A stretch of DNA of 64,000 nt, from assembly GCA_030272585.1 (NCBI GenBank), contig BSYQ01000005.1, forward strand, positions 4,743,501 to 4,807,500, given 5' to 3'. Below are positions 46,155 to 57,689 of the stretch, piece by piece. The position numbers were made by a program, and so were the translations under genes. Within the stretch, counting starts at the first letter, position 1. Each line of letters starts with the position of its first letter. The notes beneath the pieces are model-generated. The model was not told where the DNA came from. It worked only from the letters and a program-made list of their open reading frames with translations, and did no database searches. The stretch is from Bryopsis sp. KO-2023. Lineage: Eukaryota; Chlorophyta; Ulvophyceae; Bryopsidales; Bryopsidaceae.

Positions 46155-49100
46155 TCAGGCGATGAATACAACGAAAATTATCAGGAATAGCATGAGTACG
46201 AAAAACACCTTCATGATGAGCCATCGGTTGGAGGAAATCCCATTCAAGTATTTCAAAAGCTGGGTTTGGGCATTTCCCACGTTTGTCAGAGTTTCATCGA
46301 TATTTTGGTCGATGCGCACTGCCATCTCTCCTTGCTCAGCAACCTGGAAATAACATTCAACTTTGAATAAAATGGAAAATGGAAAGAAAGAAATCAAATC
46401 TGGGAATTAAGCAAACGTAGTCAAGAACACCCACATCTCACTTTTCTCGACAGCCAAAACCATAGAACCATTGCTCATCACTCAGAACTCTGGCAACTTT
46501 GTATGACTGACACGTATGATTCATGAAGTCTACTACATAATTTTTCTCAGCAGCCGAAACCATACAATCCCCACAACTCAGAACTCACTGGCAAATTCGG
46601 CTGACAACATACTACATACCATGTGAGCAAGCTGCTGGAAAATCCCTCCGAGTTCCACGATGGTCGATTCTACACTGTGCAGCGCCTCGTTTCGACTGGC
46701 AAGGTATGTGTCCTGAGGGGCTGCCAGCTGCATTTGTTGTTGTTGTTGCTGCTGCTGCTGGCTGGATACAAATAGATACACAAATGTGTATTCAAGCACA
46801 TTATCAATTGTCTATTTCCACAATTCTTAAGCCTGTTTTTTTCCACAAAAAGATGCAAACAATGAGTGAACTTGGTGCAGCTTCACACTTTTTTATCAAG
46901 GAGTTTTCCAGTTGGCAAACTCCATTGGTGCAAGAGATTCAACGACTTGCATTTTCAGGGGGTTATTTTTTTTGAAAATTTGGCACCACTTATATATTTA
47001 ATATTTAGATTTTTCAACCACAACCCAGAATAAAAGATACTTCTGGTGAGAGGGGGCCCCTCCAGCAAACACATATTAACCACAGCGCACCCAGCCTTTT
47101 CCTTTCCTCCCCCTAAAACCACACCTACAACAGTCTGACTCGCAGGATCTAAACAAAAACCGAAATCGACTGGGCGTTCACCGACCACAGAACGAAAGCA
47201 AGCTAACCAGCACCGGTCGACAGCTGTCCATCAAAACCAGAAAAAAAAACTCGCAAAAAAACCTTCTAAAAGCAGAAAAACTCGCGAAAACTTAACAAAC
47301 ACTTACCCCTCTGGCCTGCCGGTGAATCCCCCGCGCGAACGAACAGAAGGTTGCGAACCAGGGTAAGGGTCATAAGAGGAGTGAACAACACCCCTGCTCA
47401 AGCCATAATCAACTTGATCTCTGAATTTGCAAAAGGGGGCCCCCATCAGGAAAAGAAAAAAAAAAAAAAAGAGGCCTAGGATCTCTGGTAGAGTGGTGGT
47501 TTCTTATATGCTGCTTATTTTTGTTGCGAAAAACCTCCCCCCCCCACCAATGCGAGAAGGAAAAATAAAAACCCACCTTGCTCCACTCGTGCTTGGACCA
47601 TCTGCAACCTAAGATTCAGAAATGAAAAGTTAGACCAGGAAGAGTTCAATTCCAATTAAAACACGGAATAATAACATCAAGAATAAATGTCGTTTAATAT
47701 CATCTAGTTGCTCCTCTTTCTATTCCATTTTCTCTTTATTATTTTTTTTTGGGGGGGGGGAGGGGGGAGAAAGTGAACTAATTTTCTATTTTACTTTTAT
47801 TTCCAACTTGAAAGCCTTGTCAACACCCCTGCAGAGTTGCTCTTTGATTTGTTATGCTCAAAAATAGCATTTCCCCCAAAACACACACAATCGTGCATCT
47901 AAAGCTTTGGCGGAAAAAAAAAAGAAAAAGGACCAGACATTACACCCTCTCATTGAATAATCAAAACCACACCTAGATGCCAATATGTATTTTATAATGT
48001 ATAATATATATTTCCTCACCTCATCACTTGGTCCTCCAAAGAGCGACCTGGCACTTTTCCCAGCACCCCCAGGTCGACTCAACAATGGTTCTGATTCTCC
48101 AAAACCTGAACAGAATATATTCAGCTGCTCAAAGTTCCACTCTGCATATCTGGATCGCCTCGCTTAATAATCAGTCATGTCGACTATGGATTGTGTTGAA
48201 ATGACGATAATTTATCAAAAATTTAAATCACTTAATTTAATAGTTCAATTGGTGAGGAATGTTCTCACAAGACTTTCTTCCTTTTAATTCTCCGGTGAAA
48301 ATTTTTCCTGCTCAACTGTCTTCAAATTTTTTATTTTTTAAATATCGTTTCCTATGGATCACAGAAATCCATAAGTCTCTACGAAAATAATTTGGGTTGT
48401 CCAATCCTACATTGAAGTTTGAAAGTGGCTGGAGGCTTTCACCATGATTGAGGGCAAAAAAAAAACGAACTGGCAATTTAGAACTCCAATCTAAAATAAA
48501 GTCTAGGTGCTAGTTTATCCATCTGAAATATTCAAGGAAAGCGAGCTTAGAACTCAATTGCTTCATTTCAGGACTAGAGCTTTTATGCAGTCTTCAAATA
48601 TAGGTCCATTTATCTCCAACAGCCCCCCAAAAAATGCTCTGATTGTAAAATCAAATTCGACATTGAATAAAAAAAATAAGCTTTTTCAAGAAAAAAAATA
48701 TCTCAAATATGGAGAAGAACTCACCTGTTGCGGTATTTGAAGAAAACAATTGCTGCCTGTTTTGCTGGCCCTTCAAGTTGTCCGTTCTCAAGGTCAAAAC
48801 ATCCTTGAACTCCTTGGTTGCATCTTTCAGCCTGGTTCTCAAGTTATCCACCACAGTGGTGGAGTGGTGCTGAGTGTGGGCATTCCCATCCCTGGACTTG
48901 GCAGAAATTGTCTGAAGCTCCGCGATGGTAGCGTTCAAACTTTGGATGTCTTGTTTGATTACTCCCGTCAGTTCGTTGATTTCCTGGGCGGGGTCGTCGA
49001 ACATCGAAGTTCGCTTGGCCAGTTGAGATAATTTTTGAAGCTTCGCTGAGGTCTTGTGTATCCCCAGTCCGATTTCGGACGCTTTCTTTGCGAAGTCCGA

Positions 49101-49516
49101 CTTTTGCTGAATCGCATGTTTCGCAGAAGGCAGCGCTGCGTTCAACAGGAAAAGAAAACCGGAATAAATGGACTCCAATTCTTGAAAAAAAAGAAAGAGA
49201 AGCTGAGAACAAAGTGACAGACATAACGACACTGACGAACGAAGGTGGGGGGCAAAAAAAGAGAATGCCGTGCGAAAGAACGCCAGCTCTTTTGCCAACA
49301 TACCTCCACTCTCGGGAGCGCCAGAAGTAGATGCAGCACCCTAAACAAAAAGAGGAAAAACTGTTCATGCCTTCCTCCCACCAGAAGACGATTTCGCAAC
49401 AGATTCGAACCCTGACAGAGACGTCTCGCAACAACCTGCTGTTTCTGAAGCCGTTCGGCGATCGCCCGAAACTCTCCAGTCCGGTCGCGCAGGGTATTCC
49501 CATGAAACGAGGACAT
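46155..49516 (-). CDS. STX5: Syntaxin-5 / Sed5-type Golgi Qa-SNARE
   Basis: The start is ATG 49516 (MSSFHGNTLRDRTGEF), matching the conserved Sed5 N-peptide layout with an R-D-R-T-x-E-F motif that in known relatives binds the SM protein Sly1. Exons are 49436-49516, 49304-49340, about 48735-49130 (Habc helices, SAKHAIQQKSDFAKKASEIG and INELTGVIKQDIQSLN), about 48020-48108, about 47580-47605, about 47310-47420, about 46620-46765, and 46155-46345. The SNARE motif spans the last two exons (NEALHSVESTIVELGGIFQQ, then VAEQGEMAVRIDQNIDETL). Its central Gln is in FQQLAHMVAEQGE. The SSNRWLIMK juxtamembrane motif leads into one C-terminal transmembrane helix ending VVFIA. Syntaxin-5 mediates fusion of ER-derived vesicles at the cis-Golgi. 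A poly-Gln stretch (about 8 Gln) precedes the SNARE motif. Confidence 0.92.
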
Positions 49517-49826
49517 CGCGACGTCCAACCTCGCTCGCACCCACCCAATCTACTAACCAGCCAAAACGGAGTTCAAAAAGTCGCACGGAAGCTTCCAACA
49601 CACGCCCAACCAAACTCCTCTCGCTCAAAGTATTTTGTTTTTTTTGGGGGGGGGATCCTTGTCTGCACAACACGACAGAAATTTGGAAATTTTCCAAATC
49701 GCTGAGGCAGTTTCCCCACACAACACCAAATCATTCGATGAACATAAATGCTTGCGCAGATCGCTTGAAGCGATAAAAACTGACCTGGCAAAAGAGTTCA
49801 TCCGTTACCGATTCCGTGCCAACGGG
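49517..49826. promoter_or_regulatory. Bidirectional promoter region, syntaxin-5 / dynein light chain
   Basis: 310 bp separate two head-to-head start codons. The spacer holds a T(8)G(10) composite tract near 49640. No TATA box or other defined element is recognised. Confidence 0.45.
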
Positions 49827-51099
49827 ATGGACGACCTACAGTCAAGCGAAGAGGCAAGAACTCTTGAACAAACAAAAAAGAGAGAGAAAAAAAATAACAC
49901 ATTCCACTCAACCTGGACTTACTTTTCGAATTTGTGGCACTCCCCCCCTGTTCCGAAATTCCAAACAGTGTTTCGTGAATTTGACTGGGTTGTGAGAGGC
50001 GGGTGCGTTTTTTCCGTTTCTTTTTTTTTTGGTTGTTGTTGATCGGGTTCGATTCTGTAGTAAGACGAGCGGTTGGACGCAGGCCGCTTTTGTGGGTGAT
50101 GATGTCAGTAATATCATCAAAGACTCGATTGATACTGTGCTGCAAAATCAACAGTTTTCGCTGACCAAGGTGAAAATCCACAAGGAAAAATTCCCAGACT
50201 GGCCTAATCTGTCAAATTTTTTTTCAATCAAATCCATGACAGAACAAACAAGTGAGGTTCCACTCATCATCGCAGTATCTCCCATGTCGGTGTATATTTC
50301 TTTTCACCGTGTTTGAAAAAATGATGATTAGTATATGTCCTGGGCTGTTGCGTTTCTTTCGTGCAATATTTTTGCAGCAAGACTCCAGTTCGTTGCTCTC
50401 CTGAGCTTTCCTTTTCTGTTTTTTTTTTTGGATTTTTTTTGTTTCTGTTTCAGGTGGGACAGTGGACTGCTGGTTGCCTCGAAAATTGCATCAAGAAACT
50501 GACATCGATGAACAAACCATTCAAGTATGTGGTCACCTGCGTCATCATGCAGAAAAATGGTAGGTAGCAAATTCAAGTGAGAAAAAGGGAATTTCAACTG
50601 TTTTTCACTGTTGGTGGAAATGGACCACTGGCCTAATCTGTCCATTTTTTTTTCCAATCAAATCCTGGAAGAAAATGACAGAACAAGCAAGTGAGGTCAT
50701 CATCGCAGTCTGATTTCAGATTCCCCCACTTGTCAGAATAGAGTCCCAAGGTTTTTTCGGAAAACTAGTGTTTTTTTGCCTGTAGAAACCAAAAAAAAAC
50801 TCTGATTGAAAAACAGGCGAAATGAGATGCTGTTTTTTTTTTTTTTCCCGGACCATGAATGGGTGAATCCCCTGCCAAACAGGCCGATTGGGGTTGAACA
50901 TTTAAATTCATTTATTTAATTTAAGTTTTTTTGCTGTTTTTTTCTGGGGTGTTTCATGAGTTTGTTTGATATTTTAGGAGCTGGACTACACACAGCAGCA
51001 TCATGCTTCTGGGATAATTCGACAGATGGTAGTCGGACCGTCCGCTGGGAAAACAAAACTATGTATTGCATTTGCACGGTTTTTGGGTTGGCTGTGTAA
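49827..51099 (+). CDS. DYNLT1: Tctex-1 type cytoplasmic dynein light chain
   Basis: Four exons close in frame (49827-49853, 50065-50169, 50454-50559, 50978-51099) for 119 residues, close to the about 113 of animal DYNLT1. The C-terminal 60 residues are extremely conserved: [20 protein letters not shown], then [20 protein letters not shown], ending [11 protein letters not shown]. The N-terminal half keeps the [12 protein letters not shown] helix. Tctex-1 dimers bind dynein intermediate chain and cargo in cytoplasmic dynein, and relatives occur in ciliary dyneins. Intron 1 uses a GC donor (GAAGAG|GCAAGA); no GT nearby keeps the frame. Introns 2 and 3 carry a duplicated sequence block. Exon 2 has a small insertion (TSGWTQ) relative to animal proteins. 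Confidence 0.93.
50180..50705 (+). repeat. Duplicated block in introns 2 and 3 of the dynein light chain gene
   Basis: A block at about 50195-50280 (ACTGGCCTAATCTGTC, T-run, CAATCAAATCC, GACAGAACAA, CAAGTGAGGT, CATCATCGCAGT) recurs at about 50620-50710 in the same order with a roughly 15-bp insertion. The copies lie on either side of exon 50454-50559. Confidence 0.75.
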
Positions 51100-51500
51100 T
51101 GTAAAAATGGTGAGAGGAGAGAATGGCAATTAGAAAACATCTTGAAAGAGAGAAAGAGAGAGGAAAAAAAAAAGCAAACCGGAAAGAACAAGAAATTGAA
51201 TTTTAGGAGTTTTTCAGGGGTGTTTTCTGTAGGGTATGTTTTGAAAAAAAAAAAAAAGAACTGATGGGGGTGATCTCAGGTCCGTTTTTCTTTTGAAATA
51301 AGTTGTTATTGCTAGGAAGGAAAAATGTCGCTTCATTGCTAAGTTGTTTTTATTGATTGCGTCCGTGGTGGCGTATTTTCTGTAATTGGTTAAAAAAAAA
51401 ATGATTGACCTCTGGAATGTGTTGCATTTTTGGAGTGGTTTAGAGATTAAGACGGTGGCTGCTTGTTCTGCTATACTGATTAGCAGATTTCTGTCATGTA
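51100..51500. other. Spacer downstream of the dynein light chain gene
   Basis: This is the likely 3' UTR and intergenic DNA, with GA-rich sequence at 51150-51180 and A-runs. No open frame of interest is seen. Confidence 0.45.
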
Positions 51501-51509
51501 ATTTGGTTC

Positions 51510-52004
51510 AATAGCGTTTGATGCACTTGCTGCCCAAAAGAGTGTGTTAAACTGGTGCCTTGTCCGTCGAATTGACGGTGTCGTAAACAACACTTTACTC
51601 AGGTCGGTTTTCAAGAAACCTGTCATTTGGGAGTTGCTACCGAATCCACCAAATTTCCAAATCTGGGGGAAGATCCTATCTGAAAGGATAACAAGAAACG
51701 ATTTGAGGAAGAATTTTGCATTGATTGAGGTTGTGTTGGCTGTGAAATGAAATATGTATTTCATTGTGTGGGTGGTTGTGTGGATTTTAATAATATAAAA
51801 TGAATCCGCTGGTGAATCTGCGATACTGGAAGGGACACTAACATTCTCTTTTGTTGTTTGCTTTCTTTGCCGAAAGTGAACATTACCCTCGAGGATGCAT
51901 GCCAGAAAGAGGAAATGGATGCCAAGAGGGTGTTCATTGAGACAGCCAAACTACAAGTCAAATTTTTGGGCAATTCCTTGGAAAAACTGTACATTGACCA
52001 TCAC
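51510..52004 (+). pseudogene. Two exon-like segments, the second cut by the transposon nest
   Basis: After a ttggttcaatag acceptor, 51512-51733 reads FDALAAQKSVLNWCLVRRID, continues through ELLPNPPNFQIWGKILSERI and ends NFALIE before GTTGTG. A second segment at about 51878-52004 reads VNITLEDACQKEEMDAKRVF and ends LEKLYIDHH exactly at the 8-bp target duplication of the hAT-like element. Past the element (62443 on) the same frame continues for about 25 codons (SCNLRVVLAPTAKIINMHLL) to a TGA at 62520. The two segments do not join in phase through any GT I can find, so one exon or a frame-keeping intron is missing. Family unknown. It could be a gene disrupted by insertion or a chance open frame. 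Confidence 0.35.
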
Positions 52005-52342
52005 CAGGCCACTTTATTTCGGGCATTTTACGATTTTTTGGGCACATGCGCCCGAAATAAGGTTTGCGGCTGTGCCCAAAATTAACTTCAATTTTTTTGG
52101 AGATGTACTCTAATAATATGATTAACACTGTCACATCTGAGTTGGATATGGCCATCTCAGGACAGATTTTCACTTCAGGATTTTTTGTGTGTGTGCATTC
52201 GTTGTTAGTACCTTATATAAGGTAATTCTTGCCTTGAACTAATTTTTTTTGGAAAAAATGTAAAAAATTGTGCTCGAAAAACTAAAGCACCGCGAACGAC
52301 TCGTCGGCTCATCGGATGAGCCCACGCAGAAATTTCACCAAT

Positions 52343-52364
52343 GCACACACACACACACACACAC
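52343..52364. repeat. CA microsatellite at the MITE insertion site
   Basis: An about 22-bp AC/CA run abuts the left MITE end. A shorter ACACACAC stands at the right end. Confidence 0.85.
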
Positions 52365-52829
52365 CAGAGATAGGACTTGGGCCAAATTTTTGGTCCGACT
52401 CCGGTCCGGTCCGGTTACGGTCGGGTTACGGTCACCGTACTACGGCCGTAACTCCGTACCGTAACCGGAGTAATATGTTGTTTTTACGGTACGGAACAGG
52501 TACGGTATAACTACGGTAGGCCCTAAATCACCGTGAAGTAGCGTGGTTCAGTGCTAAAGCGTTAGGCTGCAGTCAGTAGGGTCGCAGGTTCGAATCCCCC
52601 TGGGTTCCTTTGGAATCGCGGGACCCTGCGGGGGTCACTTTCTACGGTTTACGGTTGTTACGGCCGTTACGGTCGTTACGGTCCGGTACGGAGCGGTACG
52701 GAGTGGTACGGTGCTACGGTTACGGCCGTAAAAGTACGATTTTCTGACGAAAATTGTACTCCGGTTACGGTCCGGTTACGGTGGTTACGGTCCGGTTACG
52801 GTGACCGTAACCGTAAAGTCCTATCTCTG
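52365..52829. mobile_element. 465-bp MITE with tRNA-derived core and TACGGT arrays
   Basis: A perfect 14-bp terminal inverted repeat (CAGAGATAGGACTT) bounds the unit. Flanks on both sides are ACACACAC; this fits an 8-bp duplication but lies in a CA microsatellite, so it is ambiguous. Internal arrays of CCGGTTACGGTC and TACGGT words fill 52384-52525 and 52640-52812. Between them is a tRNA-like segment. CAGAG ends plus an 8-bp duplication again point to hAT-type mobilisation. It sits inside the larger hAT-like element. Confidence 0.8.
52535..52610 (+). ncRNA. tRNA-derived sequence with Pol III A and B boxes, not a functional tRNA
   Basis: TGGTTCAGTGC (52544-52554) fits the tRNA A box and GGTTCGAATCC (52588-52598) fits the B box, at normal tRNA spacing. 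The acceptor strands do not pair and the T stem pairs only about 3 of 5, so it is a SINE-like relic. It could still recruit TFIIIC and give a Pol III transcript of the MITE. Confidence 0.6.
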
Positions 52830-53223
52830 ACACACACAAGAATATGATTATATGCGTAGAATGCGTAGAATTCCCAACGAAAGCAAAGAAGCTCCCTATT
52901 GTGGTGTGAAATTAGCATGGGGAGGATCCACAATGTTTTGGCGAGTTTGAAGACTTGGGGTTGTAGTCCGACACAAGGGGCGGGATGAGTTCAGGCTTGC
53001 TTTCAGATTTTTTGTGTCGACAACAGTTGCTGATTTGTTTTGAACACATTTTTTTGTGCATTATTTGTGCATTGCTTTGCTTCTGCGAATGCCTAATTTT
53101 TTCCCTGGACTAACTTTTGCAATCTGATTGGATGGCAAAAATCAGTCCATGCAGAAAATAAACCCAAGCAATACTTAATACGCACAAAAAATTGCACTAG
53201 ATACAATATATGTTGTGCTGAGC

Positions 53224-53873
53224 TGTAACGAATCTGCCCTGCAGATCGCTTTTTCTGCTTCAATACACTGAAGACTGCGACCCTGCCGGTCTGCCAGTCT
53301 GAACCTGCCGTTCTATTGAACGACCATGGGAGAAGCACTTGAACCTAGCAAGGTTCAAGGAGAGATCAGGTTCCAAACTAAGGTTAGGTTAAGTTACAAG
53401 AATGTCCAAGCCCCAACAACTTATACCGTTTCTTCCAACCCTGATCCAAACTGATCCTAAGCCATAACATCAGTCTGCATCAGTGTTGCAGACCATCAAA
53501 CTACCAAGTTCCTTTCAGTCCCCTTTCATGACATGCAGCCTCAGACACCTTGCACGGTACTGCGGTCCTGAGTCTGCCACCTAAGACCTTCTAGAACCTT
53601 GTGCCTGCCAGCTCTGCAGCCCACGTTCTGCAACGCTGCCAGCACCTGTCTGCCATCAGCAACCCTGTCAGCCCGACTACTCTGCCACTTCGTCAGTCTG
53701 CCAATCTGCTGACTACCAGTCCTTTAGTCTGCAGGTCTGAAGGACCTGAACCATTCCTGCTTCTGCAGAATCATAGCAGTCAACCTGCAGCCTAATCTGT
53801 CAGCCCAATCACTGCCAGTTCTGCAAGCCTGCAGGTCTGCCTGAATCGCCTTTGATTCTGCCGAATCACTACA
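53224..53873 (-). repeat. 3' LTR (650 bp) of the minus-strand retrotransposon
   Basis: It begins TGTAACG and ends CACTACA on the plus strand, the standard TG...CA ends in either reading direction. I found no difference from the copy at 61662 when reading them side by side. Confidence 0.92.
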
Positions 53874-53884
53874 TTCCTCCCCAT

Positions 53885-56800
53885 CTAGTTGGCAGTAGTC
53901 CCTTACTGCCCTAAGAGAACGATAACAACCTTGTCCCTTGGATTTCAAACACCCAAAGAAACTTCTGCCTCAAAGTTCAGTTTGAAAAGTTGCTATCCCA
54001 TCTTGCCAACTGCCAAACACCTTTTGGAAGGACTGACCACTGAAAATATCTTTTCGAAAAATTGCAAAATAAAGTATAGCCTCTTTCTCAACATTCTGAT
54101 GTATACCTTTGAATTGCCTAGCAAACTGCTCAGAAAAATCCCAACAACACAAACAAGAAAACCGAACGAACTTCTCTTTCGGAATTGTAATGTGCTACTG
54201 AACAAAATTCAATTCCTTTCTGCAGTCTGTAAACTCCATAGATTTTCATATCGACTATCAGAAAATCTAACAGAAAAATAACAAAAATCTGCTGCAGCTT
54301 TTAGAGGCTCAGCAATTCACCCTTCTGCCTTCTTTACGATATGAATGTTGCTATTCAGAAATATCATTTGCCAATGATGAAAGAAAGACACCAAATATTT
54401 TGCAACTACCAAAACTTCTGAAACTTCATAGTGTCCCATAATTTCCAACTCAACAATTGCATATTGAAAACCTGCAAACTGCCACCACTGTCTGCAAATT
54501 ATCTCTGCAACTATTGCCACAGTCTGCAACCCTGCAAACTGGTACTACCACAATCCAGAACTCTACAAACTGTTGCTGCCAAAATTTGCAACTCAGCAAA
54601 ATACCACTTTCACAATATGCAAACTGTCTTGGAGTAAAGAAGAAGGTTGAATGACTGAAGTTCTGTCTCCCGAAAGAAGTTTCCAACCTTTTGAAAACCA
54701 AGAGATCACCAGTCACTCCAGCAGCTCCTCAGAGTTGAAGCTCCTTGCTGCATAGTGAGCTGCCACATGTCTCCACCAAGTTAGCCTTCCGCATAGCAAT
54801 GAAAAGCGAGCGATAGGATCTTGCAACAACAAGTCTCCAGATGTTCTTCAATGAAGAAGTGAGCTTGCTCCTCAATTTTTCCCTGAAGCATGCTCCCTTC
54901 TGTTCGTGCTTCCTCTCTCCTGAGTCAAGAATGTTCAGAGTACCTACAGATTGATTGCAATAATTGTTCCCGAGTTCTTCTATGCCTTCTCCGGTTTTCC
55001 CATATATGAATCTATACAAACCAGAGTATATGAAAACCCAGAAATTCCACTTGGCCTATCCTGACTTAATGAAATCAACCCTTTCTTTCAACCAGCAAGA
55101 CTTCACTCAGTGATATTTCCTTTTTCTTTGATAAATATCCAACAACTGAGTGCTGAAAGAATCCATACCAATGTACCCTCTGGAATTCAGTAAACCTCAA
55201 ATAAGCACCGATCTAACTGATTCAATCAATGGTCATGCAAACTTCTGTAACTTCCAAACCAACTAAATCCACAGCAAAATATGTGTCACGTACCGGAATA
55301 TTTCAGTCCACCAGAAACACCCTTGCTAGACTGCAAATGTTTTAATTCTGCATCGTCCCAAAGTAGTGAACTATGCCTAGTTGCTTAATCCACTCTGCAA
55401 GAATAGTAGAACTGAAAACACATATTTACTGACCACCGAGATATTGCAAACACTATCCATGAATTCCCGTCAGCTCTGAAAGAGTATCACTAACAACCTC
55501 TTCCTTTCCTGAGAAACCTTGATGAAAACATGTGTCTCTTTGCAACACCTACTGAAATAAATGCAATTTTGGAAAAACAAAAACGAAACGCATCGGTTCA
55601 ACCGAGGCCCCCTCCCCATCTGAAATGGAGCTTGTCCTCAAGCAAAACCATGCAACCATGCAAAACCATATCACTGTCCCAGCTACAGAAAGTTGAGCTG
55701 TTCGGAGCAGCCAAATAACCCCAAACAACTGGACAAACTACTTCAGAAAAACAAGCCTGAAAAACTGAAGGCCTGAATTTGCTCTGCCAAAGTCAGAAAA
55801 ATCTGTTGCCCCAGATTGTAACCAAATGTTCAGTTCTCAACCTTTCTGATATATTTTGTCCACACAAATATACACCAACTATGCCACCAAAGATCAGGAA
55901 TATTTCTGATTCATTGACCAGAAAAGAAATAGAAAATAAAGAAAACACAGAAAATTTTGCAGCCCTGCAAAGTGTTCCTGCAAACAGGGTCTGCACCTGC
56001 AATGTACCAACTGCCCATAACAAATTTCCAGATCTCCTGCAAAAATTTTCACTGTCCCTTTTGTTTCTTTGTATGTAAAGCTGAACCTGACCATCGAATG
56101 TCATAACCTTCAGCTCCTGATCTTTGACACCATGCTATCCATGCATCAAGTTCAAACACTAGCCCATTGTTTACTAGTACATCGTCATGAAATAAAAGAG
56201 CTGCCAACTCATGATACTTCATGTCTAACCACTGCAAACAAACTAAAGAAGAAATCCACCTGAAAATCTGAATCCTGAATGAAAATCTGAGAGATCTATT
56301 CTTTTCTTTTCTTTAACTCTGTTGATTTCCACTGATTCAAACACAAAATCAGAGATAGATCTTCAGAAATTGAAAATCCTTTTGCTTTTCCTTCTAAGCT
56401 TTATATTTCTCACAATAATATTTGAACTACCGCTGGTCCATGTATATTTAGACTTCTCAAAGAAATCAGAAATATAGACTTCACCCCTGATTTTCTTTCT
56501 TGATCTCCTGAAAATCTGCAACTCAAACCAGATCTAATGTATCTAATCAAAATAAAGCATTTTCCAGATTTCAGTCACTGCCAATTAAGTCCAAAAGTGA
56601 CTGCAACAATACCAACTTCTGTCACTGAAAATTGCTATCTCTGATGCAGTTTGACACAACCATATCTTTCACAGGGAACCCTGAATTTCCCTCAGAAATT
56701 TTTCAGCTCAACAACCAGTCTATGGACCTGTAAAATAGAAATCAGAGTCCTCCTTTCAAGCAAAAACTGCAACTCCATCTGTAGTCTGAAATAGAGCCCA

Positions 56801-57480
56801 AATCTCTCATTTTCAAGCCTTTCAAATGTTGTAATTCTGCCACTGATTTGCCAAACTAATTTCCATAAACAAAACCGAAATGAAAACTCTTCTGTAGGTT
56901 TCTGTATCTGCCCTTTTTTTTTTTTTTTAATCAGCCATACTCAAGTGGCGACAAATACTAACACCACGAAGATAAATCTCCCAATGCATCAAATATTTTT
57001 CTAAACCAATACTCTGATCCTCTTTCCTCTAGAGCTGAGGTCTCTTCACACTCTGCAACTCCTAGAAAAGATCATTGTATTTTCCTTCGACTCAACTACA
57101 TTCCTTCAACAATCTGAAAAGGTGATATCAGATGCAGTTCACATGTTACTGCATCCACTGAAAATTTCTCTAGCCAATTTCAGAACCCCAGCTAGCTTCC
57201 AGTTTATAGGCAAGATGTAGATATTCCAATTCTACATCCCTACCTATCGATATACGATTTTCTCCACGTCACGAAATCACCGACAATAAAAATTCAGTTC
57301 CTTCTCAAAACATCAATCGCACGCCGTACACAATCTGCCTGGCATGTATTCTCATTTCAGCCGCACGCCGCACACGGCCTGCCTGGCATGTCCACTTCAC
57401 TTCCATAGAACGAAGTTTGGACTATGTCCTTGAAAGTAGACTTCATTAGGTCTACCCAGCCCATAACTTCTCGCTCACCA
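53885..57480. other. Retrotransposon interior, 3' half, no coding capacity seen
   Basis: Frames are under about 140 codons and mostly low-complexity (Cys/Gln/Asn-rich from CTGCAA words). I looked on the minus strand for a YVDD-type polymerase motif, a Zn-knuckle and an aspartic protease triad and did not find them. A T(15)/A-type run lies near 56917. Confidence 0.5.
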
Positions 57481-57689
57481 AATCAAGTCTGATGTGCCTG
57501 CAGAACACCATCAGAATCGACATGCACTGAAAAATCATGCAGGTCAGGTGCGACCCCACATGGCCCTACACCCCCTGCCTCCGAGACCTGAGAGGTGGTG
57601 GCTCCACTCGGCCGACCAGCCTCCTCATTCCCTGAAACCTCCTTCAAAATTCCAGCAGATGCTGCTGCCCCAGCGGCAACACCCACTAA

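Noticed and set aside
53601..53795. 64-codon ORF present twice (also at 62039)
   Set aside because: It is simply the same LTR sequence in both copies, with no start context or domain.
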